Assembly: GCA_031551725.1 (NCBI GenBank)
Contig: JAVBNF010000001.1
Span: 46,981-110,980 of the forward strand
From: JAVBNF01 sp031551725
GTDB lineage: Bacteria; Bacteroidota; Bacteroidia; Bacteroidales; P3
Direction: 5' to 3'
Length of the DNA: 64,000 bases
Part shown: piece after piece, positions 25,293 through 35,086 of the stretch
Numbering within the stretch: position 1 is the stretch's first letter
Layout of the letters: every line of letters starts with the position of its first letter
Made by a program: the position numbers and the translations under genes
Notes under the pieces: model-generated
What the model was told of the DNA's origin: nothing
Seen by the model: only the letters and a program-made list of their open reading frames with translations
Database searches by the model: none

Positions 25293-26705
25293 TTATGCTT
25301 CCATGTGTCCTTCGTTTTTAATTTCAGCTTTGCTGCGTTTGTTTGGCAATTCGAGGCCATAGCCTTTTTTGCGGTCTTCTACTTTGAGCCACAAACCTAA
25401 AATCAAGGCTAAAATACCTAAACTTGCAAATACCAACATTGCAGGAGTGTAGTTATATTCTAAACTGGTTTTTCCGGGATTGGTTTCAACCAAAATCCAA
25501 CCGATAATCATTGGAAATACCATCAAGCCGATATTTTGAATCCAGAAAATCACAGCGTAAGCGGAACCTAAATAGCGTTGATTAACGAGTTTTGGAACCG
25601 ACGGCCATAAGGCTGCAGGAACCAACGAAAAAGAAACGCCCAACAATACGATTGCCGAATAAGCAACAGCTTCGGTGAGCGGAACCAAGGCGAAAATGGT
25701 GTGACAAACGGTCATCAAAATCGAACCGAAAATCAACATCGTTGCACCTTTCCCTTTGGTATCGAGGAAATAACCCAAAAGTGGGGTTAAAATCATGGCT
25801 CCAATGGGGAAGAAGGAGAAAATTCCGGAAGCGGTTTTAATGTCCATATTCAAGTTGATTGCCAACATTCCGGCTGCAAATTTTTGGAAAGGGAAGATTG
25901 CAGAATAATATAAAACACACAAGAAAGCGACAATCAAGAAGGTTTTACTTCCGAAAAGTTTACCAAGATCGCTGATTTTGAAATCGTCTTCGGGGTTGTG
26001 TTCATCGGTTTTTCCATGTCCGAGTTGTTTATCCAATTTCACATCCATCACTGCAAAAACGATGAAGGTAATCAAGCCGATAAGCAGTAATGTTGCGCAA
26101 AGCAAAACCGGTTGGCTAACAGAATTAAATTTTTCCGCAACAGTGGGAGAGATTCTGAAAACGGCAAAAACTCCCAAACGGGCAATAGCCATTTCCAGTC
26201 CCATTGCAAGGGCCATTTCTTTGCCGTCGAACCATTTGGCAATGGATTTAGAAACGGTAATACCGGCCATTTCCACACCGCAACCGAAAATCATAAATCC
26301 GAGCGACGCCAGTTTGGCCGTTGCCGGGAATGAAGTCCAGAATGAATTCAACGCATCATACAATGCGCCGCCTTCTGCAAACATGCCGCTTACGGCGTAA
26401 TATTTGATGAAAGCACCGATTACCATTAAACTTGCCGATAAAATTCCGGTAAAACGGATGCCCATTTTATCGAGGATAATTCCCGCAAAAATGAGGAAAA
26501 AGCAAAATACGTTGAGGAAGAATTCGGATCCGGCAAATTTACCGAAGGTGTTGGCATCCCAGCCAAGATCGGTGTCGAGCATGGTTTGCAAAGGAGAAAG
26601 AACATCGACGAACATGTATCCGAAGAACATCATTGCAGCGATGAGCACGAGAGCGGTCCACCGCGCAAAGGGTGAATCGTTGAGGAATTTTTGTACTTGT
26701 GTCAT
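25293..26705 (-). CDS. Major facilitator superfamily transporter
   Basis: A 470-residue inner-membrane protein with about twelve hydrophobic helices and a central cytoplasmic loop rich in charged residues (DVKLDKQLGHGKTDEHNPEDDF). The first helix reads ALVLIAAMMFFGYMFVDVLSPLQTML, as in the MFSD1-like branch. The substrate is unknown. It is a single gene between a terminator palindrome and the GT9 gene, and may not belong to the polysaccharide locus. Confidence 0.88.
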   Translation of the reverse strand: MTQVQKFLNDSPFARWTALVLIAAMMFFGYMFVDVLSPLQTMLDTDLGWDANTFGKFAGSEFFLNVFCFFLIFAGIILDKMGIRFTGILSASLMVIGAFIKYYAVSGMFAEGGALYDALNSFWTSFPATAKLASLGFMIFGCGVEMAGITVSKSIAKWFDGKEMALAMGLEMAIARLGVFAVFRISPTVAEKFNSVSQPVLLCATLLLIGLITFIVFAVMDVKLDKQLGHGKTDEHNPEDDFKISDLGKLFGSKTFLIVAFLCVLYYSAIFPFQKFAAGMLAINLNMDIKTASGIFSFFPIGAMILTPLLGYFLDTKGKGATMLIFGSILMTVCHTIFALVPLTEAVAYSAIVLLGVSFSLVPAALWPSVPKLVNQRYLGSAYAVIFWIQNIGLMVFPMIIGWILVETNPGKTSLEYNYTPAMLVFASLGILALILGLWLKVEDRKKGYGLELPNKRSKAEIKNEGHMEA

Positions 26706-26713
26706 TGTTATTG

Positions 26714-27703
26714 TTAATTAATGTTTAATATTTTATTTGTTTTCGCTATAACTTCTTCCTGTGATATTTCCCTAACCGGGCCATCATGATACAAAAGATA
26801 TTGGTGTTGTTCTTCTTCGTTCATTCCTGAATAAGGCAGATATTGTGTAAACCCCCAATGATGCCCAAGCATTACAAGTCTTGGTACTTCAAAAGCATTT
26901 GCAAAATGAGCAAACGCACTATCTATACCTACAAAAAAGGTGGCATTCTTAATTAAGAATGCAATTTCAGTAAATGATAAACGTCCGGACGCGGCAATGA
27001 AATTGGGATGATCGCAAGTAATACGTTGCTTTAAATCAATCTCCACAACCGTAAAATCTTTATTTATCAAATATGAAACAAACATATTCCAATTTTCTAT
27101 TCCCCATTCTTTCCCGGCATCATTCGATTTTATGTGAACAACTACATAGGGTTTCGGAATATTCAACTCTTTTATTTGAGGAGGCAAGTAATAAACAGGG
27201 CGCTCATTTAAGAGAGGGAGTCCGCCAATCAACGAAAATGTTTCGAGTAGATTATAGGTGTTGAAATAGTTATTTTGAGTGATATCTTTTCGGACAGGAT
27301 TAGACAAAACCACTCGATAATCCGAGCAGAATTTCTTGTTAAAATGCATATCTACAATCTTAATCCGACTAAATAATCTTAGAAATCGTTTGATATAAAC
27401 CCATTCACCAAAACTATCAACAGTAATAATCTGATCAATATTTGGATTATGTTGCAGAATTTCTTGATACTTTCGACTCGTAACTCTAATGATGTAAGCG
27501 TCCGGATATGTTGTTTTCAGGTATCTATCCACCGGTTCAGAAGCAACAATATCCCCAATATGCTCAAAAAGCGAAACAACAATGATCCGTTTCGGTGTTT
27601 TGTGAGTTATGATACTCCTACTTTTTTTGAGTGCTTGCGGTATAAGGGAAAAAGATTTTATTTTCCGTATTCGTTTATTTATTTTCTGAGAAATTGGCTT
27701 CAT
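26714..27703 (-). CDS. Glycosyltransferase family 9 (heptosyltransferase-like)
   Basis: A 329-residue cytoplasmic-face transferase. GT9 features are visible: LFEHIGDIVASEPVDRYLKTTYPDAYIIRVT near residue 45, PYVVVHIKSNDAGKEWGIENWNMFVSYL near 186, and FVGIDSAFAHFANAFEVPRLVMLG near 255, the ADP-heptose-site region. It transfers a sugar to LPS core or glycan, but the donor is not certain. It is the last gene of the surface-glycan series, 8 bases upstream of the MFS gene start. Confidence 0.87.
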   Translation of the reverse strand: MKPISQKINKRIRKIKSFSLIPQALKKSRSIITHKTPKRIIVVSLFEHIGDIVASEPVDRYLKTTYPDAYIIRVTSRKYQEILQHNPNIDQIITVDSFGEWVYIKRFLRLFSRIKIVDMHFNKKFCSDYRVVLSNPVRKDITQNNYFNTYNLLETFSLIGGLPLLNERPVYYLPPQIKELNIPKPYVVVHIKSNDAGKEWGIENWNMFVSYLINKDFTVVEIDLKQRITCDHPNFIAASGRLSFTEIAFLIKNATFFVGIDSAFAHFANAFEVPRLVMLGHHWGFTQYLPYSGMNEEEQHQYLLYHDGPVREISQEEVIAKTNKILNIN

Positions 27704-27753
27704 TATTTTTTAAAATATAGCCCCCCCTATAGCCTCTTTAATCAATTAATTAT

Positions 27754-28683
27754 TTATTTATATTTCTCTTTAAACCATTCATAAACCGTTGCAATTCCTT
27801 CTTTCAATTCGGTTTTGTGTTTCCAGCCCAAATTGTGGAGTTTGGAAACGTCGAGCAGTTTTCGCGGTGTGCCGTCGGGCTTGGAAGCATCATTGACAAT
27901 TTCACCTTGATAACCGACAATTTCTTTAATGATAGCGGCCAGTTCGCGTATTTCGAGGTCTTCGCCGGTTCCAACGTTTACGTGTTCTTCTCCGTCGTAA
28001 TTTTGCATTAGAAAGACACAGGCATCGGCCAAATCGTCCACATACAAGAATTCGCGTTTCGGCGTGCCGGTTCCCCACATTACAACGTTGGGTTCGTTGT
28101 TGATTTTCGCTTCATGAAATTTGCGGATCAAAGCCGGTAAAACGTGTGAATTTTGCAAATCGAAATTATCATTCAAACCATACAAATTGGTAGGCATAGT
28201 GGAAATAAAATTGCAACCGTATTCGCGACGATAAAATTTGCATAATTCAATACCCACAATTTTCGCAATGGCGTACGCTTCATTGGTTTCTTCGAGCAAG
28301 CCGGTGAGCAGATAATCTTCTTTGATAGGCTGCGGCGCCATTTTCGGATAAATGCAGGAGCTTCCCAAAAACAATAGCTTTTTCACGCCGTTCACATACG
28401 AAGCATGAATAATATTGCTTTCGATCATCAAATTTTGATAGATAAATTGCGCCGGATAAGTATTGTTTGCATGAATGCCGCCTACTTTCGCGGCAGCGAG
28501 AAATACATAATCGGGTTTTTCTTTTGCAAAAAAATCGTTTACTGCTTGCTGATTGGTTAAATCTACTTCTTTCGATGTACGAAAAATAAGATTTGAAAAT
28601 CCTTTTGCTTGCAGGTTGCGAACAATGGCAGATCCAACCATTCCTCGATGCCCTGCAACAAAAATCTTTGAGTTTTTTTCCAT
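27754..28683 (-). CDS. fcl: GDP-L-fucose synthase
   Basis: The enzyme epimerises and reduces GDP-4-keto-6-deoxymannose to GDP-L-fucose, using NADPH. The SDR glycine motif GHRGMVGSAIVR (residues 11-22), the catalytic serine in LFLGSSCIYPKMAPQP, and the YAIAKIVGIELCKFYRREYG (YxxxK) block are intact. It has 309 residues, the normal length. It acts directly after gmd, whose gene lies 128 bases upstream across a long inverted repeat. Confidence 0.95.
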   Translation of the reverse strand: MEKNSKIFVAGHRGMVGSAIVRNLQAKGFSNLIFRTSKEVDLTNQQAVNDFFAKEKPDYVFLAAAKVGGIHANNTYPAQFIYQNLMIESNIIHASYVNGVKKLLFLGSSCIYPKMAPQPIKEDYLLTGLLEETNEAYAIAKIVGIELCKFYRREYGCNFISTMPTNLYGLNDNFDLQNSHVLPALIRKFHEAKINNEPNVVMWGTGTPKREFLYVDDLADACVFLMQNYDGEEHVNVGTGEDLEIRELAAIIKEIVGYQGEIVNDASKPDGTPRKLLDVSKLHNLGWKHKTELKEGIATVYEWFKEKYK

Positions 28684-28724
28684 CTTGGGGAAATTGTTTA
28701 AAAGTTACCTTAAAAAATATCTTC

Positions 28725-28800
28725 TGACAGGATTTACAAGATTAACAGGATATTCGACTTCGTCGAAATAAAAAACATGTAAATCTGGTTAATCCTGTCA
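28725..28800. repeat. Long imperfect inverted repeat with central TTC-loop hairpin
   Basis: Arms of 23 bases (28725-28747 and 28778-28800) match in 20 positions, beginning TGACAGGATT. Between them sits a separate perfect hairpin TTCGAC TTC GTCGAA (28753-28767). The element fills the spacer between gmd and fcl. The arms are units of an ACAGGATTTACAAGATTAA type repeat. Confidence 0.85.
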
Positions 28801-28811
28801 ACAAAAGATTT

Positions 28812-29888
28812 TTAATATTTGATTCTTGAGTTATTCACTTTTTCAACATATTCATAGTCGAAACGCGCCATTTTTTTCACAAGTTCTGCAAAAGGCGTTT
28901 GAGTAGGATTCCAACCTAAAAGATTCTTCGCTTTTGCAGGATTTCCCATCAATTGTTCTACTTCCGTAGGACGGAAATACGTGGGATCCACTTCAACCAA
29001 AACGTCGCCGGTTTTCTTGCAAATACCTTTTTCATTTACGCCTTCGCCTTTCCATTCGAGTTCGATACCCACTTCCTGGAAAGCAAGTGTACAGAATTCG
29101 CGAACGGTGTGCATTTCGCCGGTAGCGATTACAAAGTCTTCGGGTTTTTCGTGTTGCAAAATCAACCACATACATTCTACATAATCTTTGGCATAACCCC
29201 AGTCGCGGCGGGCGTCAAGGTTTCCGAGATAAAGTTTCTTTTGGTATCCGCGTGCGATGCGGGCAGCAGCAAGTGTGATTTTACGTGTTACAAATGTTTC
29301 GCCGCGACGTTCGCTTTCGTGGTTAAACAAGATCCCATTTACAGCAAACATGTCATACGCTTCACGATAGTTTTTGGTGATCCAGAAACCGTACATTTTC
29401 GCGACAGCGTAAGGCGAACGCGGATAAAACGGTGTTGTTTCGCTTTGCGGAACTTCCTGTACCAAACCGTATAATTCGGATGTGGACGCCTGATAGATTT
29501 TTGTTGTTTTTTCTAATCCGCAAATACGCACAGCTTCGAGCAAGCGCAAGGTTCCAACACCATCGGTTTCCGCCGTATATTCGGGCACTTCGAACGATAC
29601 TTTTACGTGTGACTGAGCCGCGAGGTTGTAGATTTCATCTGGTTTAATGGTTTGAATCAAACGGATTAAGTTTGACGAGTCGGTCATATCACCGTAATGC
29701 AATTGTACTTTGCGGCCTTTGTGCATGTCTTCGATCAAGTCGTCGATATATAGATGTTCGATTTTTTGCGTGTTGAAAATTGAACTTCTGCGGATAACCC
29801 CGTGAACGGCATATCCTTTTTCCAATAAAAATTCGGCCAAATACGATCCGTCTTGACCGTTAATTCCTGTGATGAGAGCTGTTTTCAT
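28812..29888 (-). CDS. gmd: GDP-mannose 4,6-dehydratase
   Basis: The enzyme converts GDP-mannose to GDP-4-keto-6-deoxy-D-mannose, the first step to GDP-fucose. The NAD-binding GINGQDGSYLAEFLLEKGY (residues 8-26), the active-site YQASTSELYG and YPRSPYAVAKMYGFWITKNYREAY (YxxxK), and RRDWGYAKDYVE are standard, with 358 residues in total. Mannose-activation genes (manC) are not in the window. Confidence 0.97.
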   Translation of the reverse strand: MKTALITGINGQDGSYLAEFLLEKGYAVHGVIRRSSIFNTQKIEHLYIDDLIEDMHKGRKVQLHYGDMTDSSNLIRLIQTIKPDEIYNLAAQSHVKVSFEVPEYTAETDGVGTLRLLEAVRICGLEKTTKIYQASTSELYGLVQEVPQSETTPFYPRSPYAVAKMYGFWITKNYREAYDMFAVNGILFNHESERRGETFVTRKITLAAARIARGYQKKLYLGNLDARRDWGYAKDYVECMWLILQHEKPEDFVIATGEMHTVREFCTLAFQEVGIELEWKGEGVNEKGICKKTGDVLVEVDPTYFRPTEVEQLMGNPAKAKNLLGWNPTQTPFAELVKKMARFDYEYVEKVNNSRIKY

Positions 29889-30029
29889 TTTATAAGTGTT
29901 TGTTTATGTTTCAAATTGTGATTTTTGTAGATGGCACTCAAAAAAACGGATGATATGACTTTGTGTTTAAGCGACACGTAGCTAAAAATCTGTAGATAAT
30001 AGTATAGCATTGTCAGGCCAATTTAGTTG

Positions 30030-33000
30030 TTACTGTAATACAATTAGTTTGGAAGCCTGTTCATTTACAACCAAATAATAAACTCCCGGCAAAATATGAT
30101 GCAATGAGAGTGGGTGTATATCTCCACCTTGAAAAATCCATGATGTACGTAGCGTGCCTAAAAAATCATATAACCTTATCTCAACTTCCCCATTTATATT
30201 CTTCAAATCAACATTTACATAATTTTTAGTTGGATTCGGATAAATAATTCTCTTTAAATCGACTTCTATTGCTTTTTTCTGATCGACTTCTTGAGTATAA
30301 AATATTGTATAAATTCTTTGCTCAGCGTGATCTTCCGTAGTTACTGTTATTGTAATTTTGTCAATATCTTTATAAATTTCCACCTTTGCATTTGTATCAA
30401 AAGCGAATGCCTCTACGACAACCTCTACTGTTTCGTCTTGTAAAAGCAAGTGATAAATGGTACTATCCGAATTAAATTTAGGAACAAGCTCTCCTTTATT
30501 CACTGTAAGTTCCTGCAATGCTGCACCTCCATTTCGCATAACAGCAATTTCATATTCCAAAGAATCATACTGGTTTTCTGCTTTAACTAAAATGATAAAT
30601 TTATTCAATCCCATATTTAGGAGTGTATCTGAAATATCAAATACCTTTGCCATTTCATTTGCGGCAATGCCTTTCAAGCTAATTTCGGTGACATTATTAT
30701 GTACATTTACTTTATATTTTAGAGTGTCTTTATGAAAAGTCGGAAATAATTCGCCGGAGCTAACAATAAGAGATTTTAAAGTTGCATCGGAACTGCTATC
30801 ACGAATAACACAGACAACATAAACCAGAGTGTCTTCGGTGCTTCCTGCTACTACTTCTATTTTAAATATATTCTCCCCAACATACAACACTGTATCAATT
30901 ATACTATCCGAAACAACCGATTGATAATGCATCGCAATACTTGACAAAGTAATACGCTCAACATTATTACTCACTCGAACTGTATAATTTAAACTATCGG
31001 GATGAAAAACCGGAAACAATTCACCGGAACTAACAACCAACGATTGCAACGAAGCATCAAAATAGCTGTTTTGTTCTATAATCACAACATATCGTTTTAC
31101 ACTAATAGTATCATTATTAAGAACTTCGATAATCACACTGTCTCCCCAAAATGTTATACGTTTTCCTGAAACATTCCCTATTACAAAACCACCAAAATAA
31201 GATATCCCCGTTACATCTACATTGCTAACTTGATCATTGAGCCTAACTTTATACCTTAAAGTGTCCGGATGGAAAGACGGAATCAGTGTTCCCTCCGAAA
31301 GCAAAATAGTATCCAATCCTTTAACAAATGTAATTGTGTCTGAAATAATACTCTCACAGCCATTCGGATCAATCACCTTCACCCAATATTTCCCGTTTTT
31401 GTCAATAGCAAATTCATTGTTGGACGTTTCTATAGTATCATTCCAAATATACTTTCTATATCCGTGCACCGCCTGTATTTTAGTAGATTCTCCACTATTA
31501 AACTCATCAAGACTATAACGTCTAAGTGGTATTTTCTCATTTAACAAGCGCTCGCATTGTTGCTCGTTTGTTGTAAAGAAATTAACATTGAGCCAAGACA
31601 TCCTTGCCTTGATCCAGTCTTGTAATCGCAAAACTTCACCGTTATATGTCTTAGGAAACGGGCTATAATTGGGCCACACACCTATCCCAAGAATGGACCA
31701 TCTTTCAAAATTTCGTTCAACAGCAGCTGTTTCTATCAGTTGATTGGCATTGACTTGAATCATCAAACCAATCGAATCAAGCATTGGCTTTAGACTTTCA
31801 TAACGTGCCCTTACTTTTTCTTTAAATATATCATCTTCAAAAAGACGGCGAAACCAACTTGCATAATAAATCCACAAGCTATCTTCCATGAAATTATTAT
31901 TATAATCAATGTTGCCAAATGCAATATCAAAATCCCACACCGGGCCGAATTTCAGTTTCCCGTCACGGTCTTTATATATAAAAACACTGGCATGCATTAT
32001 CGCGTCATTATTTTTTGCCAATTCGTTAACCAAATACCAATCAATTGCTGCATCTTCATCAATATATTTCCGAAAGCCATTGTCAATATCTGTAAAATCA
32101 TCTCCAAACAAAACATTTTCAACCTCTTGTACATATCGAGCAATCCAATCTTTTTGTTCTTGAGAGATATTCTTTGCTTTCGGATATTTAATCACAAAAC
32201 TATTCATGTTTGTGGAAAAACTGGAATCTTCTTCAGCAATCCGGATGCTTGGAGTTACTTCCACTAAATAGCCCCCACTGATATGCTCTTCGGGACTGGT
32301 TTTGTCTAATTTCTTAATATCAACCCTCTTACCTGCCCTCTTAATTTTTTCACAAAGAAAATATACCCCTTGATATTCCCTATTCACATACAATTCAACA
32401 AAACGTAATCTTGGCGACCAGTCCATCCCTATCATTTCTCCCAACTTGTATGCCACCGGTATCCGCAATAAACTTTTATCCGAATAACTGGCAATCAAGC
32501 ACCACTCTTCGTCAGATGGCATACCCAAGAGGCCTTTAGCATTATCTTCATCATTCTCCGTTATCAAATCAATGTTGTAAGGTTTCTTCGGCATTCCCCA
32601 AGTAGAATTCCCTCTACCTTCAATAGTAATATAGCCGGAATATAGTTCACTAAGGTTATAATGGGAATTATCGCTATTTTGAATCTGCATGAAGGCTTTT
32701 GTCTTCACATCTTTTTCAATAGTTATTGCAGAATCGAAATCTATGGAAACAATCGCAATCCCCTTTGGGCTAAACAGCAAAGATGTGCTATCATTTTCTT
32801 CAACAATTTCACCAACACGGCTATTAGAATAGCCTTTTGTCCCACCATTGCTAAATATAACAAGCAAAACGGCACCGTCTGTCTCTCTACCCACTGTTTT
32901 GCTATCCCCTTCCGAGTATAAATCGGACTTCACTTCAAAATAATCCAACTCAGCCCCATTGTTATCGAACAATTTAAATGCTACATCCTTTTTCGCAGAT

Positions 33001-33278
33001 ATACCCCATGTAAATGTTTCTTCAACATTAGTACCTTCAGCCCACACTAAAAATCCTTTTGATGGTATGATCGTTCCGGGAGGAATAGACCAATTTGTGG
33101 CTTTGCCCTTTTCATCAATTTTTTGAAGTGTATATCCGGAAAGATCAACGTTTTCCTCTTCATCATTATAAATTTCCAGCCACTTTTCATTTCCGCTGAT
33201 TTCGTTTACATAAATACGCTGTTGCGCATTAACACATAAAGAAACAAATGATAATAAAAAAACAAAGATCCTTTTCAT
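30030..33278 (-). CDS. CotH-kinase/lamin-tail protein with cadherin-like repeats and T9SS signal
   Basis: A 1082-residue secreted protein. Domains in order: signal peptide ending near NAQQ; a lamin-tail domain (about 20-110, RIYVNEISGNEKWLEIYN); a CotH kinase domain (about 190-560, IEGRGNSTWGMPKKPYNIDL, LVNELAKNNDAIMHASVFIYKD, FGPVWDFDIAFGNID); four cadherin-like beta-sandwich repeats (about 640-1000, each with LxVxxGELxPxFxxDxxxY); and a type A T9SS sorting domain from IIYPNPTKNYVNVDL. CotH proteins phosphorylate other proteins in spore coats; the target here is unknown. It lies within the glycan locus. Confidence 0.92.
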   Translation of the reverse strand: MKRIFVFLLSFVSLCVNAQQRIYVNEISGNEKWLEIYNDEEENVDLSGYTLQKIDEKGKATNWSIPPGTIIPSKGFLVWAEGTNVEETFTWGISAKKDVAFKLFDNNGAELDYFEVKSDLYSEGDSKTVGRETDGAVLLVIFSNGGTKGYSNSRVGEIVEENDSTSLLFSPKGIAIVSIDFDSAITIEKDVKTKAFMQIQNSDNSHYNLSELYSGYITIEGRGNSTWGMPKKPYNIDLITENDEDNAKGLLGMPSDEEWCLIASYSDKSLLRIPVAYKLGEMIGMDWSPRLRFVELYVNREYQGVYFLCEKIKRAGKRVDIKKLDKTSPEEHISGGYLVEVTPSIRIAEEDSSFSTNMNSFVIKYPKAKNISQEQKDWIARYVQEVENVLFGDDFTDIDNGFRKYIDEDAAIDWYLVNELAKNNDAIMHASVFIYKDRDGKLKFGPVWDFDIAFGNIDYNNNFMEDSLWIYYASWFRRLFEDDIFKEKVRARYESLKPMLDSIGLMIQVNANQLIETAAVERNFERWSILGIGVWPNYSPFPKTYNGEVLRLQDWIKARMSWLNVNFFTTNEQQCERLLNEKIPLRRYSLDEFNSGESTKIQAVHGYRKYIWNDTIETSNNEFAIDKNGKYWVKVIDPNGCESIISDTITFVKGLDTILLSEGTLIPSFHPDTLRYKVRLNDQVSNVDVTGISYFGGFVIGNVSGKRITFWGDSVIIEVLNNDTISVKRYVVIIEQNSYFDASLQSLVVSSGELFPVFHPDSLNYTVRVSNNVERITLSSIAMHYQSVVSDSIIDTVLYVGENIFKIEVVAGSTEDTLVYVVCVIRDSSSDATLKSLIVSSGELFPTFHKDTLKYKVNVHNNVTEISLKGIAANEMAKVFDISDTLLNMGLNKFIILVKAENQYDSLEYEIAVMRNGGAALQELTVNKGELVPKFNSDSTIYHLLLQDETVEVVVEAFAFDTNAKVEIYKDIDKITITVTTEDHAEQRIYTIFYTQEVDQKKAIEVDLKRIIYPNPTKNYVNVDLKNINGEVEIRLYDFLGTLRTSWIFQGGDIHPLSLHHILPGVYYLVVNEQASKLIVLQ

Positions 33279-33320
33279 GTGATATAATTCCTAAACTTCC
33301 TTCACTTATTTTAAGTGAAA

Positions 33321-35039
33321 CTATTTCTTATCTGTTTCCAAACGTTCTTTCTGCGTAACTACTAAAAGGGTGCACACCCACATGAAAAATACAATTCCGC
33401 GTACAATGCTAAACACGCATTCCACTTGAAAAAAACATATTTCGATGATTAAAAATGCCAGTAATAAAAAATCTTTTTTACGGACAGCATTTACAAAAAG
33501 CCATATCAACCCAACGAGTAAAGCGCTGCCGAAAATGAGTCCGTATTGCATCCATTCACTTAAATATTGGTTGTGAACATTCTGAAACCCAAGTGCGGAT
33601 TCAAATCCTAAAGTTTGTGCATAGGCATCGTTATTTAAAACACTTGGAACGCCTCCGGTACCCAATCCAAGCAACGGATGCTCGCCAATGCTATGGATGG
33701 CGGTCGTCCACATTTGCACACGGTATGGATCGACAAACTTTTGCGGCAATTCGGGAAAGAAATGAAAAACGGAAACAACTCCTAAGATAAGCAGGAATGC
33801 AGAAATGCAGAAGCGCAGAAGCGAGGTTTTCCAGTTGCTGTAAAAAATCCAGCTTATACCCAATACCAGCGGCAATGCCAACATCGCCACACGAGCGCCG
33901 GAAATAAAAATAAATACGCCGAAAAAGAATACAAAAGGTGCGATTTTTAAAAGAGACAACCACTTTTTATCCGGATTATAAAACAAGTAAATTGTAACAG
34001 CAATTGCAAATAATGCCATGATGGCGTAGTATGACGGATGACCGGACGAAAGCCATTCGAAAGGGTAATTCATCCAGTTTTTTACATTGTAGTCACTTAA
34101 ATGAAAAGCCAAATAATCAACCGTGAAATTCAACAAACAAAAAGCAACACCAATGGTTGTTACAGCCAAAAAGCATTTTAATATTACTTTGAATTGTTCT
34201 TTGGTAAATGACATGCAAGTTGCAATTATTGGAAATAATATCAAGGAAGAACCTGTTTCCAGATACGTCATTCCATTGCTTCTATCGGGGGAATAGAATA
34301 ATGCAATGAACATATAAAGATACATAAACACAAAGGGCATTAGTATCGAATGGACGGCAATCTTTTTGCGAATAATCGCAGCAATGAGGGAGGTTATCAA
34401 AAATAGTATTATTGCGTAACTAATCCATAAGGTATGCCCCCAAATACTAAAGGGTATAAGGATAAAAGATATTAAACTCAACGACTGGGGAATGGAATGG
34501 AGGTCTTTGCGATGAATGTAGAACAGCAATGCAAGAATAATTATGGAAAGGACAGCAAATATCAAAAAGTAATTATGAATATTCTGCCAAAGCATCGCAA
34601 TAGTCTTATTTTTAAAAATCGGTATAAAAACATTCCATACAGGGCCGGTATCTGCATTCCACGGCCCCGTTCTTACAAATGCAATGGGATAATTGGGTAA
34701 ATCGACAATGTAGATCATGCTGTTCTTGTACACACCCACTGATAAATCGGCTTGTGCTCTATACGGATAAATATCATCCACATCAGAATTGTATTGACGC
34801 CTTTCCGACGATAGGCTATTCGAATCTTCTGGAATAATATGTAGGGAAATAAACTCTGAGATTTGTCCATTGGTTGTATCTTGGATATAGACAATGCTAT
34901 TTCCAACTACACATATTGTGAAGTTTTCTTTTTCAACAAGAACTCTAGATTTTTCTATTAAAGAATCAACCGTATTCCCTTGCAGAAAAGCAACGTTAAA
35001 AAGAATAAAAAAGAATATGAGCATTTTTTTTATATTCAT
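33321..35039 (-). CDS. O-antigen ligase family (WaaL/Wzy-C) membrane protein
   Basis: A 572-residue protein with a signal-like N-terminus, an N-terminal periplasmic domain of about 130 residues, and about ten membrane helices. The Wzy_C/WaaL signature region shows MWTTAIHSIGEHPLLGLGTGGVPS followed by ALGFQNVHNQYLSEWMQYGLIFG. The protein would either ligate the polymer to lipid A-core or polymerise it. A second polymerase-like protein is at 37202-38491, so this one is more likely the ligase. The extra N-terminal soluble domain is unusual for WaaL. Confidence 0.8.
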   Translation of the reverse strand: MNIKKMLIFFFILFNVAFLQGNTVDSLIEKSRVLVEKENFTICVVGNSIVYIQDTTNGQISEFISLHIIPEDSNSLSSERRQYNSDVDDIYPYRAQADLSVGVYKNSMIYIVDLPNYPIAFVRTGPWNADTGPVWNVFIPIFKNKTIAMLWQNIHNYFLIFAVLSIIILALLFYIHRKDLHSIPQSLSLISFILIPFSIWGHTLWISYAIILFLITSLIAAIIRKKIAVHSILMPFVFMYLYMFIALFYSPDRSNGMTYLETGSSLILFPIIATCMSFTKEQFKVILKCFLAVTTIGVAFCLLNFTVDYLAFHLSDYNVKNWMNYPFEWLSSGHPSYYAIMALFAIAVTIYLFYNPDKKWLSLLKIAPFVFFFGVFIFISGARVAMLALPLVLGISWIFYSNWKTSLLRFCISAFLLILGVVSVFHFFPELPQKFVDPYRVQMWTTAIHSIGEHPLLGLGTGGVPSVLNNDAYAQTLGFESALGFQNVHNQYLSEWMQYGLIFGSALLVGLIWLFVNAVRKKDFLLLAFLIIEICFFQVECVFSIVRGIVFFMWVCTLLVVTQKERLETDKK

Positions 35040-35086
35040 ATTTTATTTAGTTTTATAATACCTAATTTTTGTGTGCCTTCCAAAAT

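Noticed and set aside
28953..29474. 173-residue open frame antisense to gmd
   Set aside because: A shadow of gmd, whose protein has all family motifs.
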